Notes: generated by a model not told the origin, from the sequence alone. DNA of 48,269 bases from Prochloron sp. SulCav_FS08_3_32_3330 (GCA_020721205.1 DYNF01000013.1:13256-61524), one strand, 5' to 3'. Positions 1 through 9,914 are shown, counted from the first letter of the stretch. A program made the numbers and translations.

Positions 1-381
1 CCCGCTTTGCAATAAATTGACAAAGCTAATAGCGTAATTCTGCTAAAGCGAATAATTTGTAAAAATTGATAGATTAGTATATAAATTATCTGAATTAACA
101 GAAGCTGAAATTAAGATTGTGGAGGGAAATTAATAGATTGTGAAAAGTCGCTTTAGCAGACTTTAGCTATCAGCAATGAAATAAATTTCATTGTGATATA
201 ATTATTCAAAGTCTAATGTTATAAAAATAACCCGCTTTGCAATAAATTGACAAAGCTAATAGCGTAATTCTGCTAAAGCGAATAAATTGCAAAACTTGAT
301 TTATTAGTATATAAATTATCTGAATTAACGGAAAATGAAATTAAGATTGTGGAGAGAGATTAATAGATTGTGAAAAGTCAC
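1..381 (+). repeat. Two ~150 bp direct repeats (about 1-149 and 231-381), each ending in a coding-like tail
   Basis: Both copies carry cccgctttgcaataaattgacaaagctaatagcgtaattctgctaaagcgaataa then a stretch reading (V)KIDRLVYKLSELTEAEIKIVEGN* / (A)KLDLLVYKLSELTENEIKIVERD*. Confidence 0.8.
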
Positions 382-452
382 CGGATTTATTTTTCGATTA
401 TAATTGATAATAGAAAAGAAACGACAGTTAAATTTAGTTAATAATTTGTTTT

Positions 453-788
453 ATGAAACACCCTAAACTTGAATTAATTTTAAACCAAATTAAACAATAT
501 TTTTGCTCTATTTATCAAGAACAATTAGAAGCAATTATTTTGTATGGTTCTCAAGCAAGATCCGATGCAAAAGAAGATTCAGATATTGATATTTTAGTAG
601 TTGTCAAATCAGCGATTAATCCTTATCAAGAAATTGATAAAAGTAGCGATTTTATTACTAAATTATGTCTTCAATATGATGTAGTTATTTCGCGCCATTT
701 TGTTTCTTCAGCAAAATTTAAAGTAAATAATACCCCTTTTATATATAATGTTCGTAAAGAAGGTATTAAATATGGTAAATCTTTTTAA
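453..788 (+). CDS. Minimal nucleotidyltransferase (MNT) domain protein, HEPN/MNT antitoxin-like
   Basis: LYGSQARSDAKEDSDIDILVVV matches the GS-x(n)-DxD nucleotidyltransferase motif. Confidence 0.85.
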   Translation: MKHPKLELILNQIKQYFCSIYQEQLEAIILYGSQARSDAKEDSDIDILVVVKSAINPYQEIDKSSDFITKLCLQYDVVISRHFVSSAKFKVNNTPFIYNVRKEGIKYGKSF

Positions 789-823
789 TTCTAATAACAT
801 AGTTTTAACCTAATTTAATTATT

Positions 824-880
824 AAGTTTGTTGTTGGGCTTTAGCTCGATAAGATAGGGCTAAAGCCCAACAACGAACTT
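824..880. repeat. Inverted repeat (hairpin), GTTGTTGGGCTTTAGC family
   Basis: aagtttgttgttgggctttagc ... gctaaagcccaacaacgaactt. Confidence 0.8.
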
Positions 881-940
881 TATGCACTTACTTAAAATTT
901 TAAAGTTATCTTAAGAAACTGCTCATCTTATCATTATACT

Positions 941-1597
941 CTATTTTTTCGTTGATGCTAAAGCTACCACTCCTATCACTTTAATATTATGTTTTTCTAA
1001 TACTTTTTTTGCTTCTTTAACTGTTGTGCCTGTGGTATAAATATCATCTAATAATAATACCGGATAATTAGGTAATTTTTGTTGAAAATCTTTACCTAAG
1101 ATTAAAGCTTCTTTGATTTCTTTTTGTCTTTCTTGCAAGTTTAAACCAAATAATGCTTCTGTATTTTTTACTCTTTTTAAACCATTAGCTTTTAAAGGAT
1201 ATCTTGTTATTTGACAAAATCCTTTGGCAATAATTTCCGCTTGATTAAAACCTCTAATTTTTAATTTTTGTTCATGTAAAGGAATGGGAACAATGATTAA
1301 ATTTTTAGATTGTTTAGAAATAGATGAACTTAACCATTTTTCTCCTAACCAATACCCAAATAATTCTCCTAAATTAACTTTTTTATCATATTTTAAAGCG
1401 GCGATCGCCCGTTTTAAAAGTCCATCATAATTACCCCAAATAAACACAGGAAGATCCCCTTGCCAAAAAATTTCGGCTGAACTATTTTCAAATTGTTTTA
1501 ATTGTTTTTCACAATAAAAACATAATTCTTTTTCTGCTGGACGTTGACACAAAGGACAATTAGGTTTAAGAAATAAATCTAAAAAACTTTTTAACAT
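941..1597 (-). CDS. ComF family phosphoribosyltransferase-like protein
   Basis: N-terminal CPLCQRP..CFYC zinc-binding motif; RGFNQAE; PRPP motif VLLLDDIYTTGTT. Confidence 0.9.
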   Translation of the reverse strand: MLKSFLDLFLKPNCPLCQRPAEKELCFYCEKQLKQFENSSAEIFWQGDLPVFIWGNYDGLLKRAIAALKYDKKVNLGELFGYWLGEKWLSSSISKQSKNLIIVPIPLHEQKLKIRGFNQAEIIAKGFCQITRYPLKANGLKRVKNTEALFGLNLQERQKEIKEALILGKDFQQKLPNYPVLLLDDIYTTGTTVKEAKKVLEKHNIKVIGVVALASTKK

Positions 1598-1712
1598 ATT
1601 TGACTATTAGTTATTGCTTATTTTGACCAAGAAAAAAGGGTTTCAATCCTCCTCTTTCAAGGGGATAAAAATAAAAATATTCCTTATTTCAAGCTACTGC
1701 CAATAGCAGTAG

Positions 1713-1746
1713 TAACTGGTAACTGGTAACTGGTAACTGGTAACTG
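1713..1746. repeat. Tandem heptamer repeat (aactggt)n
   Basis: taactggtaactggtaactggtaactggtaactg. Confidence 0.9.
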
Positions 1747-1949
1747 AAATGACATAATTTTACCATTATTTTTGAGAAATTTTGAAGTATTTTAAATAAA
1801 AATCCCTAGTAAAATTTTAGTGGAAATACTTATGCACTGTCACGAATAAGGAATAACTAATAATAAATAACCAATAACAAATTTGACTATTTGGATCGGA
1901 AAACTTTATAATACAATTTAAACCATTAATAACCATAAATATTGAGTTC

Positions 1950-2306
1950 ATGACAGCACAAAATAACAACAGTGGAAAAACCCTTGAGGCAATGAAAAAT
2001 TTTGCCGAACAATACGCTAAACGTACCGGAACTTACTTTTGTAGCGATCTTTCCGTTACCGCCGTAGTGATCGAAGGTCTCGCCCGTCACAAAGACGAGT
2101 TAGGCTCTCCTTTATGTCCTTGTCGTCATTATGAGGATAAAGAGGCTGAGGTGAAAGATAGCTTCTGGAATTGTCCCTGTGTACCGATGCGGGAAAGAAA
2201 TGAGTGTCATTGTATGTTATTTCTTCCCTCTGAAAACGACTTTGCAGGAGATAAACAGAATATTTCTTTAGAGTATCTTCACGAAGTAAAAAATAGCATG
2301 GCTTAA
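1950..2306 (+). CDS. ftrC: Ferredoxin-thioredoxin reductase catalytic (beta) chain
   Basis: YFCSDLSVTAVVIEGLARHKDELGSPLCPCRHYEDK...WNCPCVPMRERNECHCMLFL, the FTR CPC/CHC signature. Confidence 0.93.
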   Translation: MTAQNNNSGKTLEAMKNFAEQYAKRTGTYFCSDLSVTAVVIEGLARHKDELGSPLCPCRHYEDKEAEVKDSFWNCPCVPMRERNECHCMLFLPSENDFAGDKQNISLEYLHEVKNSMA

Positions 2307-2308
2307 TC

Positions 2309-2734
2309 ATGATTGATCAACCACCGCAAGAATTTTGGCAGGGTGTCGCACAGTTTAATCAACGTGAGTTTTATGCTTGTCATGACACCCTAGAAGCGGT
2401 GTGGCTAGATGCACCGGAGTCTCACAAAAGGTTTTATCAAGGTATTTTACAAATTGCGGTAGCCTGTTATCATTTGAGTAATAAAAATTGGCAAGGGGCA
2501 GTGATTTTATTAGGGGAAGGTGTTAATCGTTTAAGTAATTATTCTGCGACAGAATTAGGGATTGATGTGGAATTTTTGCTTGATCAAAGTCTTGAACTTT
2601 TAACGACTTTACAGCATCTTTCTCCTGAAAAAGTTGGGGAATTAGCTAGTTATTTAGATTTAATTTCTGATGAAAATTTAGATAATTTATCTTTAACTTT
2701 TTCTTGTAATTTACCGACAATTAACATTTTGTAA
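2309..2734 (+). CDS. DUF309 family protein
   Basis: FNQREFYACHDTLEAVWLDAPESHKRFYQGILQIAVACYHL, typical DUF309 EXXH-like motif. Confidence 0.85.
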   Translation: MIDQPPQEFWQGVAQFNQREFYACHDTLEAVWLDAPESHKRFYQGILQIAVACYHLSNKNWQGAVILLGEGVNRLSNYSATELGIDVEFLLDQSLELLTTLQHLSPEKVGELASYLDLISDENLDNLSLTFSCNLPTINIL

Positions 2735-2858
2735 TATTCAGTAATAAGGGAAACTTTTTTCTCTTTTTTTCCGTCTTAATCTGTACTTATTTGATTTATT
2801 TTTATTTTAATTTTCGATTTAACTAAATTACAATTATTCTCTTTATTATTTTGATACT

Positions 2859-3455
2859 ATGAACACAAATTCTTCTGTTTTATCTAATTTTTTCGGAAAA
2901 ATTAAACAAAAATTAGGATTTTTAATCGCTATTCCTCTGATTCTTACTCCGGCGATCGCTTTGTTTTCAGGAGAGAATAAAGTCCAAGCACAAGGAGCAG
3001 GTCAACCTTTAACTGTTTTATCGGATATTCAAGAAGCTAACTCGGAAACCGGAGTTGTTACGGCGAGGGGAAATGTGAGGATGTATTATCCAGCAAGGGA
3101 TATTCAGGCAACTTCGGCTCAAGCTCAATATTTTAGTAGAGAACGGCGGATCATTTTAACGGGAAATGTGTTTGTTTTACAAAATGGCAACACAATGAGA
3201 GCGGAAAGTATTACTTATTTAATAGATGAAAGTCGTTTTGTTGCCACTCCTCGAACTAATAATCAAGTGGAATCTGTCTATTTAGTGGAGGATAACGAGG
3301 AGGATCAGACAAAAAATAATACTCCTGTTACTCCCACTCCCACTCCGAATATTCCGAGTATTCCGCCTGTACCCGTTCCCACTCCGAGTATTCCGCCTGT
3401 GCCTGTTTCTACTCCGAATATTCCGAGTATTCCTTTAATCGAAAAAGATCAATAA
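2859..3455 (+). CDS. LptA/OstA-like periplasmic protein with Pro-rich C-terminal tail
   Basis: Signal-like N-terminus, SETGVVTARGNVRMYYPARDIQATSAQAQYFSRERRIILTGNVFVLQNGNTMRAESITYLIDESRF; TPNIPSIPPVPVPTPSIPP repeat tail. Confidence 0.75.
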   Translation: MNTNSSVLSNFFGKIKQKLGFLIAIPLILTPAIALFSGENKVQAQGAGQPLTVLSDIQEANSETGVVTARGNVRMYYPARDIQATSAQAQYFSRERRIILTGNVFVLQNGNTMRAESITYLIDESRFVATPRTNNQVESVYLVEDNEEDQTKNNTPVTPTPTPNIPSIPPVPVPTPSIPPVPVSTPNIPSIPLIEKDQ

Positions 3456-3475
3456 TCAATCAATAATAATAAAAA

Positions 3476-4363
3476 TTATTCCATTTCTGTTACTAATTGA
3501 TCTAATTCTTGTTGCATTTTTGTTTCTACTAACTGATAACAATTATTAACATAATTTTTATCACAAGCGGCTTTTCTCCCGTATTTTTCAAAAGCGATCG
3601 GGGGACAAATTCTTAAATGAATTTTAGCGGGTAAAGGAAAATTAAATAAAGGTCCAATTCCTAAGCCCCAAGGTAATCCTAAATAAACGGGAAATACAAT
3701 GGGATCTTTATTAAATAACCAAGGTAAATTGAAAGTTTTTAATAATTGTTTCAGTTGAGGATAAAGATCCGCTAAAACAATTAAAGTATCATGCGCACCG
3801 TGAGAAATTACTGGAATAATCGGCACATTTTCCCTTAATGCTAATTTAATAAATCCTTTTCTTTTCGCTAAATTAATTTTATTTCGCTCTGAATGTAGTC
3901 TAAATACATCCTGCGCTCCCCCCGGATAAACTAATACATTTGCATTATCTTGAAAAGCAGCGATCGCCATTTTGGGATGGGCGATTACTGCCCCCACTTC
4001 CACCGCCATTTTTGCCATTTCGGGGTAAACTTCCCAGATCAGAGGGTGCATTAAGCCATAAACGGGATAATTTACGCCAAAATGACGAAACCAGTCATAG
4101 ATCATCATTACCATATCAGGGGAGGCTAAACCGCCGTTATGTGAGCCTACTAACAGAGCTTTTTGTTCGGGGTTTATATATTGCCAACCATCGCTACTAA
4201 CTCGGAAATAATAACGATAAAAAAAATCCCAGATCGGCATTAATTCTTGAATTTTCTGAGGGTTTTTCCCTTTTAAAGACCAGCCATTATAAGGAGAAGG
4301 TAGGGGATCATGATCAAGATTAGGAATAAAATCACGAAGATTGAGCAAGTCAAAATCAATCAT
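3476..4363 (-). CDS. Lysophospholipid acyltransferase family protein
   Basis: ALLVGSHNGG... and VLVYPGGAQDVFR...GFIKLALRENVPIIPVISHGAHDT acyltransferase motifs. Confidence 0.85.
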   Translation of the reverse strand: MIDFDLLNLRDFIPNLDHDPLPSPYNGWSLKGKNPQKIQELMPIWDFFYRYYFRVSSDGWQYINPEQKALLVGSHNGGLASPDMVMMIYDWFRHFGVNYPVYGLMHPLIWEVYPEMAKMAVEVGAVIAHPKMAIAAFQDNANVLVYPGGAQDVFRLHSERNKINLAKRKGFIKLALRENVPIIPVISHGAHDTLIVLADLYPQLKQLLKTFNLPWLFNKDPIVFPVYLGLPWGLGIGPLFNFPLPAKIHLRICPPIAFEKYGRKAACDKNYVNNCYQLVETKMQQELDQLVTEME

Positions 4364-4482
4364 TTAAAATATTAATAAATTTACATTTGTAGATTAAAAG
4401 ATCATATTTTAAGCTACTTTTTGACTAAAAAATAACAAAAATTAAGAAATGATCATCAAGAAATCAACTTTTTTATTTACGT

Positions 4483-5463
4483 TTATTTAATATTAGTGAT
4501 CGTATCTTGACCTTTTGGGGAACTCACAAAACCCAGAAAAGCTTTAACCCCATCATTGGCGGGTTCTTTATAAACGTAGGATAAAGTGCGTTGATAAGGA
4601 TAGTTAGAGGCTTCGGGGGTTAAACCATCTACAGCTACGTTTCTGACGGTTTGTTGATCAGCAACTTGAGCGTAGGTAGCGTAACTAATCCCATCGTTTC
4701 CTAAAGCCTGTAAGATAGGGGTAGTGGCATCTTGAGTCATTTGAGTAAAATTTGCCCCATTGCCAAAAACACCGCCTCTTAAAACTAACTCTTGAAAAGC
4801 TTGATAAGTCCCACTCACAATCGGACGATTAATTACTCGAATCGGAGCATTTGTTCCTCCTAATTCTGACCAATTAGTGATTTTTCCGGTAAAAATATCT
4901 ATTATTTGGGTTTGAGTTAAGCCTTTCCGAAAAGGGTTATTTGTTCCCACCACCAAGGCGATCGCATCTTGAGTAACGGCGATCGAAATTAAACCTTGTT
5001 GAGTTTCTTGAGGAGTTAAAGGGCGTGAAATCGCCGCTATATCCACATTTCCGGCAATTAAATTGTCAATTCCGGTAGTTGTGCCTCCGGCTTGGGTATT
5101 AATCCTAGTACCCGGAAATTGCATTTCAAAAGCATTTTTTAAAGCTTGGTTAATTTGTACCATACTGGTAGAGCCATCAAGTTTAATCGTTGTTCCCCTT
5201 GCTACGTTAATAGGAATAGGAAAAGAGGAAGATGAGTTATTATTATTTGGCTCAGTCGTATTATTTGTGTTATTATTAGTATTGTTGTTAGTAATATTGG
5301 GGTTTGTGGAATTATTTTTATTAGTAAACCACCAATAACCACCGCCTAAAATACCGACGGTAATCAGAAAAGCTAAACCTAATACTAAAGTTTCATTTTT
5401 TTGTGACATAATTTTAATAGTTGATAATTGATAGTTTAATAATTGAATTTTAAGATTAAACAA
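4483..5463 (-). CDS. PstS-like phosphate ABC transporter substrate-binding protein
   Basis: DGSTSMVQINQALKNAFEMQFPGTRINTQAGGTTTGIDNLIAGNVDIAAISRPLTPQE; N-terminal TM followed by Asn-rich linker. Confidence 0.85.
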   Translation of the reverse strand: MFNLKIQLLNYQLSTIKIMSQKNETLVLGLAFLITVGILGGGYWWFTNKNNSTNPNITNNNTNNNTNNTTEPNNNNSSSSFPIPINVARGTTIKLDGSTSMVQINQALKNAFEMQFPGTRINTQAGGTTTGIDNLIAGNVDIAAISRPLTPQETQQGLISIAVTQDAIALVVGTNNPFRKGLTQTQIIDIFTGKITNWSELGGTNAPIRVINRPIVSGTYQAFQELVLRGGVFGNGANFTQMTQDATTPILQALGNDGISYATYAQVADQQTVRNVAVDGLTPEASNYPYQRTLSYVYKEPANDGVKAFLGFVSSPKGQDTITNIK

Positions 5464-5483
5464 TAATTAAGACGATTTAAACA

Positions 5484-6572
5484 TTAAGTTAAATTAACTT
5501 GATTAATTTTTTCAGTATTATCTAATAAAATTTGAGGATTTGCTTGTTGAGGAGATTCTACATTAATTATACCTTGAGCTTCTATAATTAAGTTAGGATT
5601 AATTAACATATTTCTACCCGCAATAATTGGATCTATATTATTATCCCAAATTTGAGTAAGTTTGTCTCTAATATTTTTAAATGTTTCAGGATTTTCAAAA
5701 TTAACTAAAGTAAAATAACGCTTAATTTCTTGAGTTTCTACTTCTAAAGCATAGACATCAAAATTAACTTGAGGGCTTTTGGAAAATTTAACCAATTTCC
5801 CGGTTAAAGTTTTTTCTTGATTATGCCAATCCTTCAAACTATCAATAATTTCGATAGGATTTTCTTCTCTTAAATTTAATCTTAAATGAGTTGGTTTTTC
5901 AGGTTTAGATTGGATAGTATAATGTAATTTAATAATATCACCACGATATAAATTTTCTGTTAATTCAGGCTTTCTAACATTGACAGGAATAACTAAATCT
6001 TTATATTCTACTACTAATATTTTACCTTCATTATTAACAATATGTACTTTCCCAATAAAACTGGTATTTTCCGTTAATTCTTGAGGAATATTAACATCTC
6101 TTTGATAAGGATCAAGATTAACACCATTATCATAAACTTCTTGAATCTTTAAATCTTCAACTAAGATATGTTTTTGAGAGCCAGTATTTCTTAAAAAATG
6201 ACCTTTAATACATACCTGATCATGACGTTTTAAAGTAGCTAAATTATTAGTAATATTTTCCTGATCAGCTACTAAAGAAAATTCTCGATGATCAAAAAAG
6301 TTTTGAGGATTTCTCACCGATAAAACAAATAAATTATAATCAGAGACAGCCCCGTGTATATTACCAATTAAACCATTATTTTCTAACTCATTAGAAATAT
6401 GATCGGAATCTAAATCTTGATAAATTTCTTCATGATAAATACAAGAATTAGTAATTTCATTAGTTGATTGAGCTTGAGAATAATTGTTAATAATTAATAA
6501 ACTAACAACAGAAAAGAGGAAAGCCAGAAATATATTTTTGAGTAATTTTGGGTTAAACATATTTAAGTTCAA
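5484..6572 (-). CDS. Hypothetical exported protein
   Basis: Long ORF with signal peptide-like N-terminus (NIFLAFLFSVVSLLIINNYSQAQS). Confidence 0.6.
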   Translation of the reverse strand: MNLNMFNPKLLKNIFLAFLFSVVSLLIINNYSQAQSTNEITNSCIYHEEIYQDLDSDHISNELENNGLIGNIHGAVSDYNLFVLSVRNPQNFFDHREFSLVADQENITNNLATLKRHDQVCIKGHFLRNTGSQKHILVEDLKIQEVYDNGVNLDPYQRDVNIPQELTENTSFIGKVHIVNNEGKILVVEYKDLVIPVNVRKPELTENLYRGDIIKLHYTIQSKPEKPTHLRLNLREENPIEIIDSLKDWHNQEKTLTGKLVKFSKSPQVNFDVYALEVETQEIKRYFTLVNFENPETFKNIRDKLTQIWDNNIDPIIAGRNMLINPNLIIEAQGIINVESPQQANPQILLDNTEKINQVNLT

Positions 6573-6704
6573 ATAATTAAAATAAATAAAAAATTAAGTT
6601 TGTTGTTGTGCTTTAGCACAAGATAAAAAGGCGATTTGTAGTACAGGCATCTTGCCTGTAACAGCCTCATGTAACAAGCAAGATGCTTATATTACATAAA
6701 GCGG

Positions 6705-7073
6705 TTAAAATGTGATAGAAACTAGATTATTTTCATTCAGTGCTACTTCGGTATTATTATTTTGTTGATCATCAATATTTTGATAATCTTCCCATAGTTT
6801 AAATAAACGCTCTAAAGCATCAGCTTCATCCACAGAATGAAATAAAACTAAACTTGCCCATGATTGAGTTGTTTCTATATTATATCTTTGACGAAGCCAT
6901 AATAAAAAATTGTCAAACTTTAAATCTTCTTCTGTTTTCTGTAAATTAAATTGTTGTTTAGCTAAACCATATCCATAATAAAAAGATTGAAAATCAAAAA
7001 TTGATTTTCTACTTAAAAATAAAGTTGGTCTTCGTTTAATTTGTTCAAAAATTTCTATAAAATTATTCATCAT
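6705..7073 (-). CDS. Putative immunity protein paired with upstream papain-fold toxin
   Basis: IKRRPTLFLSRKSIFDFQSFYYGYGLAKQQF...FLLWLRQRYNIETTQSWASLVLFHSVDEADALERLFKLWEDY; directly downstream of toxin-like ORF. Confidence 0.5.
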   Translation of the reverse strand: MMNNFIEIFEQIKRRPTLFLSRKSIFDFQSFYYGYGLAKQQFNLQKTEEDLKFDNFLLWLRQRYNIETTQSWASLVLFHSVDEADALERLFKLWEDYQNIDDQQNNNTEVALNENNLVSITF

Positions 7074-7091
7074 AAATAAACCTTCTAGTAA

Positions 7092-7469
7092 TTAAAATTG
7101 TTCAATAACTTTTAATGTTAACTCATTTCCGGGAATAACGACAAAATCATTAAACCATTGTTGTAATATTTTCCCTTGAGGATATAAATTATCAAAAACA
7201 GTTTCAACTTTTTCTATTATAACTAAAATTCCTTCATGATAACCATTTGTTGCAATTTGTTGATTACTTTGATCATCATAAATAATTCCCATAAGCCCAT
7301 GAGATGAAATAGTCTCTATTCTTAAATGTTTGCCTTTGATATTTTGTACTTTTAAATAATATTTAATTTTATTAGCACATTGAATGCAATTTCCAATATC
7401 ATATTGAGAAGCAATTTTTTTGATACTATTAATTTGAATAATATTAATTGGTTTTCCTTGACTATTCAT
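7092..7469 (-). CDS. Free-standing papain-fold toxin (Tox-PL-2-like) domain protein
   Basis: NCIQCANKIKYYLKVQNIKGKHLRIET...IYDDQSNQQIATNGYHEGILVIIEKVETVFDNLYPQG: Cys, His and Asp/Asn positions plus NGYHEG motif. Confidence 0.6.
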   Translation of the reverse strand: MNSQGKPINIIQINSIKKIASQYDIGNCIQCANKIKYYLKVQNIKGKHLRIETISSHGLMGIIYDDQSNQQIATNGYHEGILVIIEKVETVFDNLYPQGKILQQWFNDFVVIPGNELTLKVIEQF

Positions 7470-7621
7470 TTAGTTAGATTTAAGCTTAAAATTTAATATG
7501 AATAATACCATTTCCCAAAAGTAACTATAGACTTAGTAGGTTTGATTGAGAAAACAAAACCCAAACAGAATAAGCTTTTTGTTCGGTTGTACCGAGCTAC
7601 TCCAACCTACCTTTGTCTTGT

Positions 7622-9250
7622 TTATAATCTAATTAATTGAGCTAACTTATGTCTTAATGTTTCTAATCCAAGCTTACGAGAAGCAGAGATAAAAAGAGCA
7701 TTAGCATAACTAATTTTAGCATATTCTAAAGTTTCTTGATCCACCTGATCAATTTTATTAAATACTAACAAAATTAAAGGAGAAATTAAAGAAATTTCCT
7801 CTAAAATTTTCATCACAGAATTAATTTGAGTTTCCCAAGCCGGATGAGATAAATCCACTAAATGTACTAAAGCATCAGCCTCAGTAACCTCCTCTAAAGT
7901 GGCTCGAAAAGCATCCATAAGAGAGGGAGGTAACTCATGAATAAAACCTACTGTATCCGTTAATAAAATAGTTTGAGTTTTCTCTGTTTCCTGATCAATC
8001 ACCGATACCCTGCGCGTAGTGGGATCAAGAGTCGCAAATAATTGATCCGCCACATAAACCTCCGCATTAGTTAAAGCATTTAACAGAGTAGATTTACCCG
8101 CATTAGTATAACCTACAATCGCAATCGTCGGAATATCCTGCTTTTGTCTCTGTTGTCTTAAACGAGAACGGTGGGATTGAAGTTGATTAACTTCCTGTTG
8201 TAACTTCGTAATTTTTCTTTGAATTTCCCTTCTTTCTGTTTCTAATTTCGTTTCTCCGGGTCCTCTTGTTCCAATACCACCTCCTAAACGAGACATTCCC
8301 TCACCTTTTCCGGTTAAATGAGGTAAGCTATACTCTAATTGTGCTAATTCTACTTGTAATTTTCCTGCTTGAGATTGCGCTCTTTGGGCAAAAATATCCA
8401 GAATAACCTCAGTGCGATCTACCACTCTAACTCCGATGTTCCGCTCTAAATTTCTGACTTGAGTTGGGGATAATTTCCGATCAAATACCACTAAATTAGC
8501 TCCTAATGTCTGTACTTTCAGAGCAATTTCTTCAACTTTTCCCGATCCAACAACGGTTTGAGAATCGGGTTTTCCTCGTTGTTGAATCATCGTATCCAGC
8601 ACTTCACCCCCTGCTGTATCTACTAAACGGGCTAATTCCGTCATGCGATCGCTAAATTGTTGAGTATTAGGAGCATTAGTCAATAAACCAACTAAAATCA
8701 CTCGATCATTGTCACTATCTACATCTTGGGCGATAAATTCCCGTTGAAACTCCTCCTCTAAACCTTCCACAAAATCTATAAAATCTTGTTGTGCCAAAGC
8801 TTCTAAACTTTGAGGAGGTAAAACTGTCCAATAATTCTGATTTTCCAGATTAAACTCTGATTGAGGTAATAAATTACATAAATAAGCCTCTTTTATATAT
8901 CCTGTAACTCCTCCCCCTTTGCGGGTAATCCCCCCCCCGGTAAGAGTAAATACCACTAAAGCATCCAGACGCTGTAAAGTCATAGAAGTTAAACAGGATT
9001 CTTTAGGCGGATTATCCGTTAATTGAGTTGTAAGACACCGAATCCCCGATAAACGCTCTGATCCATAGCGAGGAAGCTCTAAAAGAGGTATCTGAGTTTC
9101 TCGTAAAGAGCCTACTCCCACCCGAATAACTTGCCCTCGACGGTTAAGATAAACGGTGACAGGCTGATTAATTTCCGTGCTGATCTCCCCCAGTTTCTGA
9201 GCAAACTCAGGGGTAGTCAGGCGATCGCTGTCAAGACGTTGATGATACAA
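7622..9250 (-). CDS. hflX: GTPase HflX
   Basis: GGGIGTRGPGETKLETERREI, GYTNAGKST, LTDTVGFI, VFNKID motifs. Confidence 0.95.
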   Translation of the reverse strand: MYHQRLDSDRLTTPEFAQKLGEISTEINQPVTVYLNRRGQVIRVGVGSLRETQIPLLELPRYGSERLSGIRCLTTQLTDNPPKESCLTSMTLQRLDALVVFTLTGGGITRKGGGVTGYIKEAYLCNLLPQSEFNLENQNYWTVLPPQSLEALAQQDFIDFVEGLEEEFQREFIAQDVDSDNDRVILVGLLTNAPNTQQFSDRMTELARLVDTAGGEVLDTMIQQRGKPDSQTVVGSGKVEEIALKVQTLGANLVVFDRKLSPTQVRNLERNIGVRVVDRTEVILDIFAQRAQSQAGKLQVELAQLEYSLPHLTGKGEGMSRLGGGIGTRGPGETKLETERREIQRKITKLQQEVNQLQSHRSRLRQQRQKQDIPTIAIVGYTNAGKSTLLNALTNAEVYVADQLFATLDPTTRRVSVIDQETEKTQTILLTDTVGFIHELPPSLMDAFRATLEEVTEADALVHLVDLSHPAWETQINSVMKILEEISLISPLILLVFNKIDQVDQETLEYAKISYANALFISASRKLGLETLRHKLAQLIRL

Positions 9251-9567
9251 GCGTTCTAATTGTTTAATGTAACTGCTTTTAAACCCTTTCAGGTTGCCGT
9301 AGATAGTTTCGATAGGTTTACCTCAATTTTTAAATTTACTAATTATATTGTACTCAAATTATAGTAATTGGTGATCTTAATTATTTTAGATTTTCTCTAA
9401 TTAAAATTAGAGCAGAAATAAAATTGAGGATCAAAACTTTTTGAAAAAGTCGGAGTTTTGGGTGGGTTTCAAGTTAACATATTCTTGATCCATAACAACT
9501 TAATGCTAATTGACAACTGTTACACTTAAATTATAAAATAAAATCAATAAATAACAATCTAATAAAA

Positions 9568-9789
9568 TCAGCGATTTTCACCTAAATCATAAAGTTCTTG
9601 ATCTATTTTATCTTTTGATATTGGTTCTCCTGAAAGAATACCAATAACATTTAATAAGGGATCTTCTGTTGACTCTTTTTTATTAATATTTTCTGTTAAT
9701 TCTAATAATTGAGCTAGTTCTAATTCTGAAAATGAGTCTAGTTTTTGAATGATTTTTTCTTTAGTTGACAGCATTTTAAACAACTCCAA
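9568..9789 (-). CDS. Small antitoxin-like hypothetical protein
   Basis: STKEKIIQKLDSFSELELAQLLELTENI...DPLLNVIGILSGEPISKDKIDQELYD; size and composition of orphan TA antitoxins. Confidence 0.4.
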   Translation of the reverse strand: MELFKMLSTKEKIIQKLDSFSELELAQLLELTENINKKESTEDPLLNVIGILSGEPISKDKIDQELYDLGENR

Positions 9790-9854
9790 TAAATTTTAAA
9801 CTTAATCAATTATAACTTGTTTTTAGTACATTGACAAGAATATTTATTAAAAAA

Positions 9855-9908
9855 TTAATCACCATTCATCGCCTTTAAGACTCGCTCGATTTGCTTGGGT
9901 GAGTCAAT
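9855..9908 (-). pseudogene. C-terminal remnant of a STAND/TPR paralogue
   Basis: Minus strand reads IDSPKQIERVLKAMNGD*, near-identical to IDAPKQIERVKKAMN at the end of the 10614..13085 ORF. Confidence 0.7.
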
Positions 9909-9914
9909 TTTTAA

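Noticed and set aside
2056-2310. Minus-strand ORF opposite ftrC
   Set aside because: Shadow ORF; the plus-strand FtrC is unmistakable.
3940-4200. Plus-strand ORF opposite the acyltransferase
   Set aside because: Shadow ORF with no recognisable features.
5063-5338. Plus-strand ORF opposite the PstS-like gene
   Set aside because: Antisense of the Asn-rich linker; low-complexity Leu/Val.
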